NCBI RefSeq assembly: GCF_000499385.1 | Contig: NW_013651687.1 | Coordinates: 1 to 64,000, forward strand | Direction: 5' to 3' | Source: Eimeria necatrix | Taxonomy: Eukaryota > Apicomplexa > Conoidasida > Eucoccidiorida > Eimeriidae | Length of the DNA: 64,000 bases | Part shown: piece by piece, positions 1 to 12,262 of the stretch | Layout of the letters: every line of letters begins with the position of its first letter | Numbering within the stretch: the first letter of the stretch is position 1 | The notes under the pieces: generated by a model | Databases searched by the model: none | Told to the model about the DNA's origin: nothing | The model's input: the letters and a program-made list of their open reading frames with translations, nothing else | Position numbers and translations under genes: made by a program

Positions 1-327
1 TCAGCCAGGTAGGTACCTGACTATAGTCAACAACTATGGAAAACCTTGATTAACCCCGTACAATTGAGTTCATATTATTGAGGTAAGAAAACCCAGAATA
101 ATAGAACTGAGAGCTGACCTTCGCCGAGGGTCAGTGCCCGAGTCGCGTCGCGGCACCAACCTCGCGACCAACCTCGCAACCAACCTCGCACCCGGTGCGG
201 GCTAACGAGCCCATTGTTCTCTCTTATGATTTTCAACTATCCTACGGTGCCTTATGCCTAAGTATATATTCGATATTACTCATGCTTTTCGCGTCAGTAA
301 GTCTCGGGTGTAGCGACGAGGGTCAAT

Positions 328-346
328 TGTAGTGCCCGGCACTACA
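328..346. repeat. Short palindrome TGTAGTGC-N3-GCACTACA
   Basis: Two perfect 8-bp arms (328-335 and 339-346) are separated by CCG. The same arm sequence recurs at 2145-2164 with a 4-nt spacer, and with one mismatch at 29575-29593. This suggests a dispersed intergenic element rather than a chance hairpin. Its function is unknown. Confidence 0.6.
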
Positions 347-2136
347 CCTCCTCCCCACAGGGCCCAGGAGGTGAGCACCCCGAGTGGGGCGAATCGAACA
401 ACAACAGATTTTGGGAAACTTAAGAATTACTGTATTTAGATAAATATAACCTACTGTTTCAAGGAAATGGGCCTACGTTAGGTGCTGATCATAGGCCCTG
501 CTCGAGGGGCAGGTAGCAGCATAGTCGCAGCAGTAGGCGCTGTGCACTACACTTACCGAACAACAGGCGGCTTTACAACTCGCCAGCCCCAAACTCTGCT
601 TTATCAAAGCATTGCAGTGGGACTATTTCTTGCATAGGCTGGCGAAGAAGGTTCACCGCTGCTTGCCGTTACCCTCAGCTACAGTCGATATTGGATGCTC
701 TCAAAAGAAGCGCAGACCCTACCCTCCAGATGCCCGAGATCCTCAAAAACAGCCAAAAGTGTTTGTAGATAGCTCGCCTTAAGAGTCTGCCTGTGTAAAT
801 TATAGCATGCTTGAAATTCCTGTATTTGAGAATGTGCAGTAGTGTTCCAACCGTTAGTGAGTCGCTCTCGCCACTGGAGCCACGTCAGTCTAGATCTAGT
901 AATTGGCGTAACTCTCGCTGTTTTTCATAAAGATTCGATTTCAGCACTCGTAAGTTAGCTAAACAGAATGGCTCACTTCACTTCCAGGAGAAAGACAGCA
1001 GCTGGCACCCTTGAATTTGCTGTTAAGCGTTCAATCGCCACCACAGATTCACTGAACTACTCATTTCGATGGAAACCCTCCGTTTCACTCCTGCGCATTG
1101 AAGCTGCTCTGTAACCGGTTCATTATCAAGCAAGCTATTACCTCCGCAGATTATCTGCAGAACGATGGAAAAACAGAAAATGTCCACTGTGCAACCCCGC
1201 CAACTGTCAGCTACCATTTTGTACGCTCCGTTTGCTGCGACTCTTTTCGACACTATGTAGCTTCCTAGCTTGCACTGCCTCGCTTGCTGCATGCATTACC
1301 TTCGTTGCATTCTGTCAACGATTGGTAGGCCGCAGATTTACTGCCCACGAAGCGCCGGCAGGAAAGTGGCCTCAGTGCAGAGGGAAAGTAAGCATACTTT
1401 CACACATGTTAGACTCCTTGGCTCTTGTTTCCAAACGGGTCGGTTGAAACCGTTAATGACAGTGTTGCAGAACGCTAGTACTCGTCATAGGTATCACCTG
1501 TGGGGGCGCCTCCTTACGCCCACGCGCCCGCTCTGCGACGGCGGGTTTCGGAATAGCATGATGATGATGGGCCGGTGTCCCGATCGGCATTTTGCTTACT
1601 GACATTGTAGAAGTCTCCTGTGTGGGGCCGATAACGCGTCCGTTGAGGAGATGCATCCCTTACCGAGCTAAGATATCTAGGTGTGAATTATTTAAACATA
1701 GTATTTCTACTCCCAGGTTCAGTAAAAAAAGATTCGTTCCCGGAACAGCCCCCAAACGTAGTGCACAGCGCCTACTGCTCTGACTATGCTGCTACCTGCC
1801 CCACGATTAGGGGCCTATGATAACCTTCTACCTTCAGCGCATCTCCTTGAAATAATAGTCCAAATATCACAAAATGTAGCTACTTTTAGCTTTCCAATTC
1901 CATTTTCTTGAAAATTCCTCCACTCGGTGTTCTTGCCTCCTTGGGGAGGAGGCCTGCGCCGGTGCCGGCTCAATCGCCAGCCCCAATCTCCAGACATTCA
2001 CAGACAAGTCTAGTGTATACAGGCTAATTTGATGGTAAATTGCCTTATTTCGATACTAGTAAGAAGATCCTGTCCTTGTTCAGCGTGAAGACCTGTTGTA
2101 AGTCACCAGCTAGCTATCTTCTTACGGTCACCAGGA

Positions 2137-2175
2137 AGCCCTATTGTAGTGCCTGTGCACTACACTAAATAGGGC
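2137..2175. repeat. Extended imperfect hairpin containing the GCACTACA palindrome
   Basis: The core TGTAGTGC/GCACTACA dyad at 2145-2164 is flanked by a second complementary pair, AGCCCTATT on the left and AATAGGGCT on the right. The whole can fold as a stem of nearly 20 bp with a 4-nt bulge. It is the longest of the three related palindromes in the window. Confidence 0.55.
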
Positions 2176-4749
2176 TAACTGTAGGCTCAATGCAAGCAGA
2201 AACATCGGGAAGAGGGCAAGTATCTAGATTAATTCGGTCGAAACAAATGATGGAGAAAATCAGGTGAAGCAGGGAAACGAATAAGGAAAATTCGTGTATA
2301 ATATATTGGAATGACTAGAGTTTACAGCCGTGATAATAGACCAGAGAAAGTCAAACAGCTATAAAGATTCTACCAAAAGTTTACACCTACTGCTGAACGA
2401 AAACGCAAAAGGAAATAAAGGGCCGGGAAAGAAGCTGCACTAAGCGTGAAAATGATACAAGAGTTTGCATTACTTAAAATCTTAGAACAATGACTTTATG
2501 AGATTGTAGCAGAAGAGAAAATGCATTCTTCCCAAGAGTACATTCGCTCAATCAGCGGCAGCGCGAGGAGCAGAAGCAATGCACAAAGAAGCAGATTCCG
2601 TATTAGCCCTGAAAGAGACGGCCTCTAGAGAGACAAATTGTGGAGCAGACCTGCAACAAGAAAGTCCTACAGATGCACAACAGAAGCGCAGAGCGGAGGC
2701 AAGAAGAATGGTGCGGCCTCTAGCAGGAGTGAGGCATAGCGAGGTCTGGAGAGAGTTGAGAACAAAGATGTTCAACAATAGTTTCTTTCGGTGACAAGTG
2801 AAGCGTTGTTGGGAAAGGGGAAGTTGTGTGCAGCGTGATAACGTGCTGGAGAAATGGTCTCCAGGGTCACTGAATGCCAAATATGTAGATTGCTTTAGAG
2901 AAGCAATTGACGCGCGCGCCTGGGTTGCCAAGCCTATCGTGCTCTGTAGTCAAGCTCCAGGCTTGGGGCAAGAGCAACTGAAACTGCTGTGTTCGGCACA
3001 GCTAAGCAGAGAAGGGTATATGTCCGGGTGAAACAAATGTTTCCCTTGCAAAATGCACCTAAGGCCTAAAGGGTGATTCTGGTGAGTAATGATGGATGTA
3101 AGCCTATGGAGCCAAAACGGAAGTGATAAGTAGGCCACAGGCTGGTCTTTTGCTCAATATTGTAGCGGTTCTGAATCGGCGCTAGCGATGGAATTTGGAA
3201 GGCCCTGCTCCCGCATTCGTTCGCAATTCATTTCCAAATTAAAGTTTTCTGTCCTCACCACCGCTTATGGCATTTGTAGTGGGTTGAAATGGAGTCTTCA
3301 AGCTGGTTTCTCTCGTGCCCGCAGCGGAATCCTGAAAATGTTACCGTTGGGAAACTGCCGCAACAGCGACTACGATAGTTCTACCTGTCTATATGCGCTC
3401 AAAAGGTGCATAATGCCTCCATTAAAGACTCGTAAAGTGTGCTTACCAACGCCGGTGCTCACGGATACAGTTGCGCCCGCGACTCACTTTGTGGCACAGT
3501 TTTGCTGAGGTTTGTCATCCTCAGCTCTGCTGTCCACTGCTTGTTAAACCATAATTCTGGCGAGTAATAGCCACACTATTACATGCTGATGCTCAGGTAT
3601 TCAGCGCAGTCCCAAATTTTCACTGTGGCACTGCCCGTTGCGGCACTGCCTTCCTCAGGCTGCAACATAGAATCGCTTAGAATACCACGTTGCAGCCCAT
3701 TTGATCGCTGTTGTGTTACGTTGTGCGACTCCTTGCATGTTGAGAGTGAGAGTGATGCGGGATGGAGCAATTCGCTGCTCGACTCCTTTCACCGTCATGC
3801 CCGCCTTAACTTCATCTAGTGGTTGCCACCAAGGAACAGTCGAAAACCGTTCGTTTTTGTTTGCATCTATAATAAACTGATTTTGTGCCTTCAGCAGTTC
3901 CGTGCCAGCGGCGTTCCGCTCTTCAGTTCTGTGCCTCTCTCATACCTATTCGCGAGCAAGTGCTGGACAACGTAACAGTTTGGAACTCTGGTAAACATTC
4001 AACAGGAACTGACCACAACCCTCTGCTCCAAACTGCCAGTTTTCCACTACTTTATTTATTCCTATGGATGAGCAGTATACAGCAAAAATAGCCGAGGTAC
4101 ATTCCTCACAGCACCCAACACATTGGGCACCGACAGCACGGCGATGCACGACAGATGTTCGGTACGCCAATTAATGTCTACACACCTCACTGTGGGTAGT
4201 ACTAATAAATTCTGGACTAGGACAGAATTAGAATGCTCTCTGCAACAGCGAAGCAGTTTTAGATAACGGGCGGACGAAATAGTGGCTTCTGCGTGCATGC
4301 GGATGCAGCTACATTGCATACTTTCCAGCGAGAGAGTCTCAAGAATTTTTTGTGTTCTCCTGGTAGTTACGATATTGATACATTTAGAGATGGTTGGAAC
4401 GCCCTTCCTTGTCTCCACACTGGTGTTTCTTCTCACCCAGTACGTAACTAACTTCTTGAGTTCGGGTGCAATTCATGTGAGTGTAATGCCCCTTGGGGAA
4501 CTTATATAATGAAACTTCTCATCAGAGCAAAGTGCATGCTACTATGAGGTAGCGGCGTCCATGTCCTGCATGCTTATCCCTTGGTGTGTGGGGAGACGAT
4601 GCATCTGCCTGGCTTCACATCGCTTGTCGCCGATCACACATCCCTTAATCAAAGGTCAAGGCAGTTCTCCTCTAGCAAAATGGCTGGTGGCGTCGAAGTC
4701 TTTCAAGTTATCAACGTACACTGACCGCGAGTGCTCACGTGCCGTGCAG

Positions 4750-5824
4750 ATGGAAAATCAGGGTGCACAACGCATAGCCATGGCGAGCACGGAAGGGCTT
4801 GTCGTCGGCTTCTCGACAGCATCCAGCAGTGAAGAGGCACGATCTGTAAGCGACCTGAGAGCCCATGTGGTTCATAGGCATTCGGCATGCCGTGTTTCAC
4901 CGCTTTATTTGCCTCAGTGTTTAAGTGCATTTGCGTATATTCCGCTTGCTGCATGGTGAATATCTGAATGTCCCAGAACGAGATGCATACAGACATGTTC
5001 TTTTTAAGCAACTAAAGTGAGTGAAGAGAGCTGTCGATTGCAGTGGCGGGGAAATTGAACTTCCTTTACCAGTGTTTCCTAAGCATTTCGTTCTTCCCCC
5101 TCTGTGGTGGCTGTGTTCTTTATTCCTGAAGATTGCAGAGAATCTAATCGTGAAGAATCTCGCTGCATGCGTACAAATAGTGCCTGCTGTGGAAAGCGTC
5201 TACGAGTGGAAGGGGGAGCTTGTGGTGAGCCAGATGTCTGCCGTCGAACAGAAGGGCCCGCAAACAAGAAGGCTTCTTCGTCATATGCATTTCCTCTTCA
5301 AAAGCTAAGGCTGAGATTATTGGGCTGTGGTGCGCGTGGCAGTTTTCTGTGTGAACTTCTGTAGAAATCCGCCGAAGTCCTGATGATTATCAAGGCGCAG
5401 AGGCAACATGCTCAAGCGGTGGTACAGGCTATAAAAGAAAAACACTCCTACGAAGTTCCAGAGGTGAAACTAGACCCTAATTTGTCCAAAATGCGCCCCA
5501 GTGAATTCAAATCTGGTGAAGGGAGCTTTAAACAGTCGCGGTACGAAGAGCACTTTGTTTTGGATGGCGTCTGCGGGACCCCATTCGTATGGTGCGCGAC
5601 TTGTGCGTGTTTCAGGTTGTGTTTACAGAAATCGTCGATGGCAACACAGTAAGCATGATGCCGACGCTTCTTCGGTTGCTTGTACAGCTGAGTGCTACGC
5701 TAGGTCTGTGTGGTGCTCCCAAATCCTCACAGACCGACTGACGCAAGCCCGTCAATTCGTGCGTGCTGTATCGCAGGATTACCTACAGTGGGCTCGCGCT
5801 GCCACCCAGCCTAGGGGTTCGTAA
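4750..5824 (+). CDS. CUTA: CutA divalent-cation tolerance protein family
   Basis: CutA1 proteins are small trimeric alpha/beta proteins linked to copper and other divalent-ion tolerance; their exact biochemical role is unsettled. The exons read as join(4750..4845, 5132..5224, 5365..5463, 5616..5648, 5777..5824), all in phase 0, giving 122 residues against about 110 for the family core. Visible family motifs in order are GLVVGFSTASSSEEA (strand 1), NLAACVQIVPAVESVYEWKG (the conserved N-LAACVN-I-PG-SVY-W-G block), EVLMIIKAQ, HSYEVPEV and a final DYLQW. All borders are GT..AG (GTAAGC, GTGAGC, GTGAAA, GTAAGC). The reading frame stays open about 190 bp upstream of the chosen ATG, so an N-terminal targeting extension is possible. 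The last exons are very short (33 and 48 nt) but restore the family C-terminus exactly. Confidence 0.9.
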
Positions 5825-6380
5825 GTTCCCGGCGTGGCTGTACCTTGTTGGCGGACCGCTGCTGTGTCGAAGCACCGAGTCTCAGCTCCGTTAGCTGTAC
5901 AGTCAGTTGTTCTTTATGAACGGACGATGGGAAGTATGTAGACCTATTTCTTTAAGTCGCTTGAAGGTCAAACTACGAGTGGTCACGGCTGCTCGTGCTC
6001 TTCATCATCCTTTGCGAAAATACACAGTAATTCCATCAGTTACTTAGTGCGAATTATATCCCATGGCAGGATCGCTGAAAGTGAGGTGAAAGTCAGGAAC
6101 TCCCTTCAGGTTGTTCACCTTATACAGCTATATAGAACCTCGAAAACGCTGAGCTGCACCAAGCAACCACAGTACTTGCGCCGTGCACCCTGCGCTCTGC
6201 GGATGGAACAGATTTAGTGATAATGGACTCTGGAAATGCCAGATCTGCAGAGTAAGGTTCGGCTGCCATAACATTCGCACAGCAGCGACGAACTGGACAC
6301 TTAGAGAGAAGGCGGAAGTAAGGCCTCGAGCGAATACTGCTGGACAACACTACTTCGTCCGAGCATTAAGCCGAACATCA
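5825..6380. other. Convergent 3' intergenic region between cutA and V-ATPase E
   Basis: This is about 550 bp between two converging genes. I see no coding signal. It presumably holds both 3' UTRs. Confidence 0.6.
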
Positions 6381-7655
6381 TCAGTGCTTGATCGGCGTTG
6401 TGAATAGATGCATGCGAATAGCCGGGGCGCATTCAGTTACGACCAACTTCAAACGCGCATCTAGAGTATTATCACATGAAATTCTCCCATCCGCCGTCAC
6501 TAGGATAACGCCACCGCAGCTGCGAAAACGTACGAAGCAATTCAAAGCGCTCAACCTGACTCTCCCACAGCTGCGCAACTGCCCTGCTGTGCCATGGGCG
6601 TCAGTGGCCGTAATCTGTCAAGTGCAGGCACGGAACTCACCATGAGGGTACCGTGCTGTCGGCGGTAGGCGGGGGTGGAAGGTATCTCCCGAGCTTGTCG
6701 ATGGACAGCTTGACTGTCTTTTTGAGACCTGCTTCGTCATTCAGAATCTTGCTATATTTCGCTGCAGCAGCTGGGAGAACACTCTCCACTACTGATCGGT
6801 CCACTTCACGGCATCTGATCACTACTTCTGGTTCCAGTAGCCGCAACAAGCCCTAGAGAAGGAAGTCACACTCCACCAAGATTAAACTCACTTCGACAAT
6901 GAAAGTAATGGCAAACGCTACCTGCGCATACGCATCAGCTGCTGCGTCAGCTGCCGACCTGGACAATGAGATCCGTTAGAAGTTCCTTGTATCTGGCCGT
7001 ATTTGAGCAGATGGCCGCTAGTTGCTTCTGAGACTGCGCATAAACTTCCGTCACAACTTGATCCTGCGCGGCGATCCGGCGGAGGCGAGCTTTGTTGATC
7101 GCTGTAGACCGGTCACTGAGTCGGCACAAACGAATGCATTGTAAACACGTAAAGTGAAGGGCAATGCCCGCGTGAGGGATGAACTGCCACAGATACGGAG
7201 TCCATTCCTCGAACCTACATTGAACGTTGTACTTCAAGCTTCTTTGCCTTCTTGTCAAATTCCTGACGTATCTTGTCCTTCATTTGCTGCACCAGTTTAA
7301 GCTTTTCAATGTTGAAGTCCTCCAATGCACGGGCCTCTATTTCCTGAGCTTTATCCTTGGCTTCGTTCAAAATGAACTTCACCATCTGCTGGATTTGCGC
7401 AAGCGCTTCTTGGTCGTCCTGCGCAAGAAATTGGAACGGGCAAGCGAAAGATTGGCATTGAGATGGTCCACACACGCAGAAAAGAACAAGAACCAAGCCC
7501 ACATGCCCTACCCAACTTGACACGGCAACCAACACGTCCGCTGTCCAAGCAGCTGAGTTTCCCAGCAGAGCTCCTGCGGTGTTCTCTCCTGATTTCGGAG
7601 CCAAATTCAAAAAGGCAAAGGTTACTGCCGGGATATCACAGCTTACCATTGCCAT
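6381..7655 (-). CDS. ATP6V1E: V-type proton ATPase subunit E
   Basis: Subunit E forms, with G, the peripheral stalk that ties the V1 catalytic head to the membrane V0 sector of the proton pump of acidic organelles. The exons on the minus strand are complement(join(6381..6519, 6641..6852, 6959..7115, 7219..7418, 7647..7655)), 717 nt, 238 residues, close to the usual 225-230. The first coding exon carries only three codons (M-A-M) followed by a GTAAGC donor. Diagnostic segments are QIQQMVKFILNEAKDKAQEI and EDFNIEKLKLVQQMKDKI (N-terminal coiled coil), INKARLRR, RYKELLTDLIVQGLLRLLEP, EVVIRCREVD, and GRISCDNTLDARLKLVVTE with MHLF near the C-terminus. All junction phases agree. The exon 4 donor is GTGAGT at 6635-6640; an internal GTACCC just upstream in exon 4 would break the frame. 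Confidence 0.95.
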
Positions 7656-8633
7656 TTTCGCGGTGTTGTGGAAATAGACAGACTATACTTCGCATGCCAT
7701 CAGTTCTTGTGGCCCTGCGAACAGTGAGGAAATCACCCCCTACCAATACTCTTCTGAGTACAGATTGTTGTAGTTTGACGTTGCTTATCGAGAAACGAGC
7801 TGCTTAGGGTCTGAACAATGGTAGCGATGGACTGCATGAAACCCGCCAGCAGCTGTACCGCTACAACTGCCACTTCTCGACTTCTGCAGCCGCGCCCGAA
7901 ATAACTAAGCAAATCCCCCAAAATAAAAGGAAATATAAGCACAAGCATTTTCAAAAATCATAAACCGGCGGTGTCGATTACCCATCCAACCATTTCACTA
8001 CAATGGGAAACAGGTAACCAGATGCCCGAAACACGCTGCACTGGAGGGGTAACGCTGTAACTCAACTACAGCTCAGCTGAAAATTTGGCACATACCATAA
8101 AATTCGTAGAACAAAACGACGGGGAAGAAAATGCGGAGTTTCTGTTGTGGCGCTGTCCTTCCCGGTGTGACCAACGAGTACTATTGAGTGAAGAGGCGAT
8201 CAGCATACAAACCAATAAAAAACGCACTTGGGTGAATGCTTTGTTTTAATTTTACACAGATAGTCCCACATTCCACCTCAACATGATCCCGTAGGGCACA
8301 GGGAGAGCGCCTGCTCTGCGTTTTTGGAAGGGCTGTTCAGCTGGTTGCGGGGCTGTCTCCTTGTACTCCTGTACAAAATTCATTTCGCTTCATGGTTTAT
8401 CGTGTAGATCTACAAAATGGACGACCACTGCGATTTTGGCCGCTCACGTATCAACCAATACTTGCTCGGTTGTGAGGATCTGCAGCGCTTATCTAACCAT
8501 TAGCGCTCCGTCGTTGATGCTGATATGTAGTACGAAACAAAGGCTGTGATAATTTGTTGCTTTTCAGTTACTCCTTGGCAAACAGTATTTATATTGATAC
8601 GCTTTGGACTTTAACGAAGCACTGAGGTAAAGC
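7656..8633. other. Divergent intergenic region (V-ATPase E / PDCD2-like)
   Basis: About 980 bp separate two divergently oriented starts, so both promoters and 5' UTRs should lie here. I see no TATA-like element I would defend and no coding signal. Confidence 0.5.
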
Positions 8634-10598
8634 ATGGCAGGTGAAACACCAGTGTTAATTGGATTTTTTGGGGACAGTGTGCCTGATGGCGACCAAACGG
8701 CCGCAGAAGAGCTGAGCAAATTCGGAGGGAATCCGGTAAGTCTTAAGCCCGCTAGCTGCTGTGTCACTTACTGGACAGCGCCGTTCGCAACTGGGAACTA
8801 TCATGGATATTGCTTCGTTTCGCCATCTGAAAGGCTGCGCAAAGCAATTTGCCTGTAGGTCTGGATTGATGGCAAGATTCCGGACGGTTTTCCCTTCAAG
8901 TGCTCGCTATGTGGAGTGGTGCTTGACTTTGTTTGCCAAGTGTAAGTCATGCAGCGCCCACTGAAGATCAAAGTACCTGTCCATCCATCGATGAGTGCAG
9001 TGACCGTCTGTTGCTGCTTCACCGATCTTGCCTTTTGATTATGCGCCAATTGTCTGTTTTCCAAGTTCAGGGCGACTCCCTACGGCGCAAACAAGAGGTG
9101 TTTGTACTTTTTTTGTTGCCATGCACAAGCAACGTGCGGCAAGAGACCCGAGGGTTGGAAGGTTCTGAGAGGTGTTGTTGAGCCCCCTGCCCCAACCCAG
9201 GCCGAGGTAGAAGCTTGCGGGGCTGCGCATGCTTCTATCAAGCGAGAGGATGACGACTTGGCGGCAGCGGACCCTTCTGACTGGCTTCAGGTTGCGTTTG
9301 GCTCCAGGACTGCTGCAAACACCTGTAGTGAGAAGGGCAATGGGAAACCGAAGGCCGGCGAAACAACAGTGGCGCTGCCTACGTCACAGTCCGCTGCTCG
9401 GCTGCAACAAGCAAGTGAACTGATGCCGGCATTTTTTGTTGAAGTTGAAAATGAGCCACCAGATAGCTCCCATTTGGACGCCACTGGTAGGGCGTACAAT
9501 GGCGTGTATTCCCCTATTTTGTGGTGTCTAGGATCGTTGTTGCTTTATATGGAAGTTCATTGGGCTTTTGGTAAACAGCATTAGAACTGCATGAATGCAG
9601 GGGAAACCGTGGACTATCTCAAACAAGCTCTAACATTGTGAAGTGATCACTCCATCTCACAGCCATTTGCTGGGATCTAGGTGTCCGTGAGCTGAAGGAG
9701 GCTATGCAAAAGTGTCATCATGTCGAACCACGCATTACTGTGCAGGCTTGCGGGCGCGTGAGCTACAGCTGGAGTACGAACAGAGGTGAGCCTTTGGCTA
9801 TATACGGTCTTGCACAAGTACGCCGTGGTGCTTCAACGCCAAAAAAACCTCCCGAATTGTCCGTGTGATTCAGTGAAGCGCATGAAGCCGATGAAGATCC
9901 AGAAGGCAATCAGTACGTCTCAGATGTAACAATGTGAAGCGTTTGTTAGTTTTAGAAAAGGTGGCAGGTCTCTTTTCCGCCCATACTTCTAGTGACTGCT
10001 GTGGTGCTGTGCATTCAGGAGCGGCGCCGTGGAGGCAGAAGCTTACGAAGAAAGCCCTGATAAAGTACGCCGGCCCGTTATTTTATCAGAGGCTTAAATA
10101 ATGTGACAGGCTTCGCATTGCTTCTGTTCGTAAATGACGTTTCTTGCTTTCATTAGGTGTTCCTGAAGCTGCAAAAGCGCCTTTCGAGGAGTCCGAAGCA
10201 AGCTATTAGGTACAGCTTCGGAGGGAAGCCCCTTTTTATATCGCCGTTATCTAAAAGGGATGCAATGCCCCCTCCGCCCTGCCCACATTGCAGCTGCGCT
10301 CGAGTTTTCGAAATGCAGCTTGTTCCAGCGGCAGCGGAGGAAATTCAGAAACGGTGTGTCTCACAAATGTCCCTTGCATTACGGAGCAAAATGAATAGTT
10401 AGCGACACTGCATGTTTGAGCTTTACACGTTTTACTTTGAAGATTCCTGATCGGAAGGCCGCGTAGGAGATCCGCGGGCAACTCGTGTGCACTGCTGTAT
10501 GCAGACGCCATTCAGCCGAAGCAGCGCCTATCGAATGGGGAGTCGTCGTAGTTTTTACATGTGAGGCGGAGCGCGACCTGTGCATTCAGCGGGCTTGA
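8634..10598 (+). CDS. PDCD2: PDCD2 / TSR4-like protein (ribosome-biogenesis chaperone family)
   Basis: PDCD2/PDCD2L/Tsr4 proteins are dedicated chaperones of the small-subunit protein uS5 in 40S assembly. I assemble join(8634..8735, 8859..8941, 9071..9486, 9746..9785, 9874..9912, 10019..10064, 10157..10353, 10505..10598), 1017 nt, 338 residues, with all phases consistent; human PDCD2 is of similar size. The N-terminal module shows VLIGFFGDSVPDGDQ, GGNPVWIDG, the C-x2-C pair KCSLCGVVLDFVCQV, then CLYFFCCHAQATCGKRPEGW and KVLRGV. The C-terminal PDCD2_C module shows LKLQKRLSRSPKQAIRYSFG, GGKPLF, CPHCSCARVFEMQLVPA and EWGVVVVFTCE. The linker between them is acidic and low in complexity. I see no MYND-type zinc-finger cysteine cluster, so it is closer to PDCD2L/Tsr4 than to metazoan PDCD2. 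The fourth exon could be spliced differently; the other junctions are firmer. Confidence 0.9.
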
Positions 10599-10729
10599 GC
10601 ACCGCGAGGATGCGGTCTTTTTCATACTTCACCTTGCTCCTGCGTAGTGGGACGTTGTGCGTTGCAGGCAAGGAGGACTGTGTCCCTTCTAACGCGTATG
10701 CTGTTGAGCACGTTGCAGTCCAGGAAATA

Positions 10730-11564
10730 TTATGAGCAGACATCTCTTGGGTTCAACTGCTCTGCTTGCGCGTCCACGAGGCAGGGGGCCAGAGTTTGTT
10801 TGCCAGCTTGAAGAAGGGCATCAACGTAGCTTATCATGAGCAGCCACGCCATCGCTAGCAGAATAGTCCACCCAATGAATGCGGCGGTGACGCGCCATCT
10901 GTTCATGAATGGGGCGGTTTGGAGGTTGGGACAAGTAGCTCCCCAGAAAACCCGGAGTCCTTCCTGCCATGCGCCTTCAGCATTCGTAGACCCAACCGAA
11001 GGGTCTCGCAGCGGTGTCCTGACAACATAAGCCATTTTTCATGTGAACACTCGAAAACTTGTCAGTTGGAGCAACTCACCGCTGAAGACCAACAATGAAT
11101 CTGCCGAGATTTACCGGCGTGTTGGTCGGCTTTAGTACGACGACCGATCCCCTATGCGAAAACAGTGGGTATTCAACTGAAGCGCACGGGTCCGTCGTTA
11201 CGCTTGCACTTGGGCACACGAGCGTCAGGAGGTATGTGAGGCCCTCGCCTTTCCTTCTGAAAGCTATGAAACTGTTAAATGCACGGAAACCACAGGTTTT
11301 ATGGATCGCCGTACTGGTTTCGAAAGTATTCAGTCCAAGGCGGGCGCTGCCGAGAGCTGAGCAGCCATCCCTGCACACCTCTCTGGAATTGCCGAGTGTC
11401 CAAAAGGAGATGTGGCATTCGCTGAGAGCTATTTGATACTCTGGTGAAACACTTATAAAGAAAATTGCGTCGATTGTAGCACTGAGCGGAATATGGCCAA
11501 CTCCGAAGGCCAACAGTAAAATCGTGGAAGTTGTACGGATCATCCGGAGTGGAGTGCGTTCCAT
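10730..11564 (-). CDS. Probable type I membrane protein, unrecognised family
   Basis: Two exons, complement(join(10730..11018, 11080..11564)), give a 257-residue protein. The start ATG has a strong context (GGCCATGG). Residues from about 8 to 30 look like a signal peptide (RTTSTILLLAFGVGHIPLSA). About 150 residues with several cysteines follow, then one transmembrane segment near residues 208-230 (VTAAFIGWTILLAMAWLLMI) and a short tail. The 61-nt intron has a GTGAGT donor and a TTGTCAG acceptor, and its phase (2+1) fits. An alternative is that only the second part is a gene: an ATG at 11033-11035 gives a 101-residue single-pass protein. I do not recognise the family. It lies tail to tail with the PDCD2-like gene, about 130 bp away. 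Confidence 0.5.
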
Positions 11565-12262
11565 GGCCGTATGTTCCTCAGCGTGCATTGTGATTTGTTC
11601 AGCTTTCCGACAAAAATTACGTGTCTTGCGCATGCGGGGAAACAGCACCAGGATTTGGGCGCTCCGGGTGTACATACCAGAGGCCACGCGAGCTGTAGCC
11701 TTGCCTTGTTGCCTATTCGCGCTGCATGCCGTTTACAGCATGCAGCCCGATTAGGTAACAAGGCAACTGAAACTGCCATTACACAACCAGCGTAGACAGT
11801 AGTAACACCTGTTAATAAGCCATCGCTAAACTTCAGCTGCAGTAACGACTACCAACGAATTCGCATTGCTTTTCCTGACTAGCACGCGGCAGCTCGGGGT
11901 TTCCGCTGCAAAAGGGATTGCCACAGAAGCCAATAAACATTGCATTCTTTAGTCCCTGCTGGGGACCTTCGTTCATCTGACCTGGGGCTCGCGGGCACAG
12001 CCGAAACATCCGGACCGAGGCTTTCAGGCCATCCCCATACGTTACACGGTCCCCAGTACTGCTTTGTACGAGCCACTTGCCCGCAAGGTGCTTTTGCACG
12101 CTGCCTTGCTGCGGGCAATGATAGCTGTAGGAGACAAAAGCTACGGTTCCCTAAGCATTTTATGGGGAAAATGTGCTCAGTAAAAGTGTCGAAGGAGCTA
12201 ACTGCCACTAAGCGGCATCAGCATTCCACGCCTGCTAGCAAACAAAAGAAATAAAGCGTCGT
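11565..12262. other. Intergenic region downstream of MORC
   Basis: About 700 bp between the start of the putative membrane-protein gene and the 3' end of MORC. Several overlapping frames are open on both strands but none carries a recognisable domain. It probably combines the MORC 3' UTR with the promoter of the membrane-protein gene. Confidence 0.45.

Larger units (their letters stand above)
1..4749. other. Gene-poor stretch upstream of cutA
   Basis: I see no ORF or exon series here that resembles a known family. The longest frames (for example 4062-4436 minus, 124 codons, and 2548-2931 minus, 127 codons) have no recognisable domain and no flanking splice signals that would join them. The stretch does contain two small palindromes (328-346 and 2137-2175). 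From about 2230 to 2930 the plus strand is clearly richer in purines than its surroundings. UTR sequence, a non-coding RNA or an untypable short gene could lie here. Confidence 0.5.

Noticed and set aside
370..440. tRNA suggested by GTTCGATTC on the minus strand
   Set aside because: T-stem complementarity is absent and no cloverleaf can be drawn.
8942..9070. Apparent continuation APTEDQ of the PDCD2-like exon
   Set aside because: It resembles the family sequence but could be joined only by a 13-15 nt intron, and the phase fails. Splicing from the GTAAGT at 8942 to 9071 keeps the frame and gives the better CLYFFCC match.
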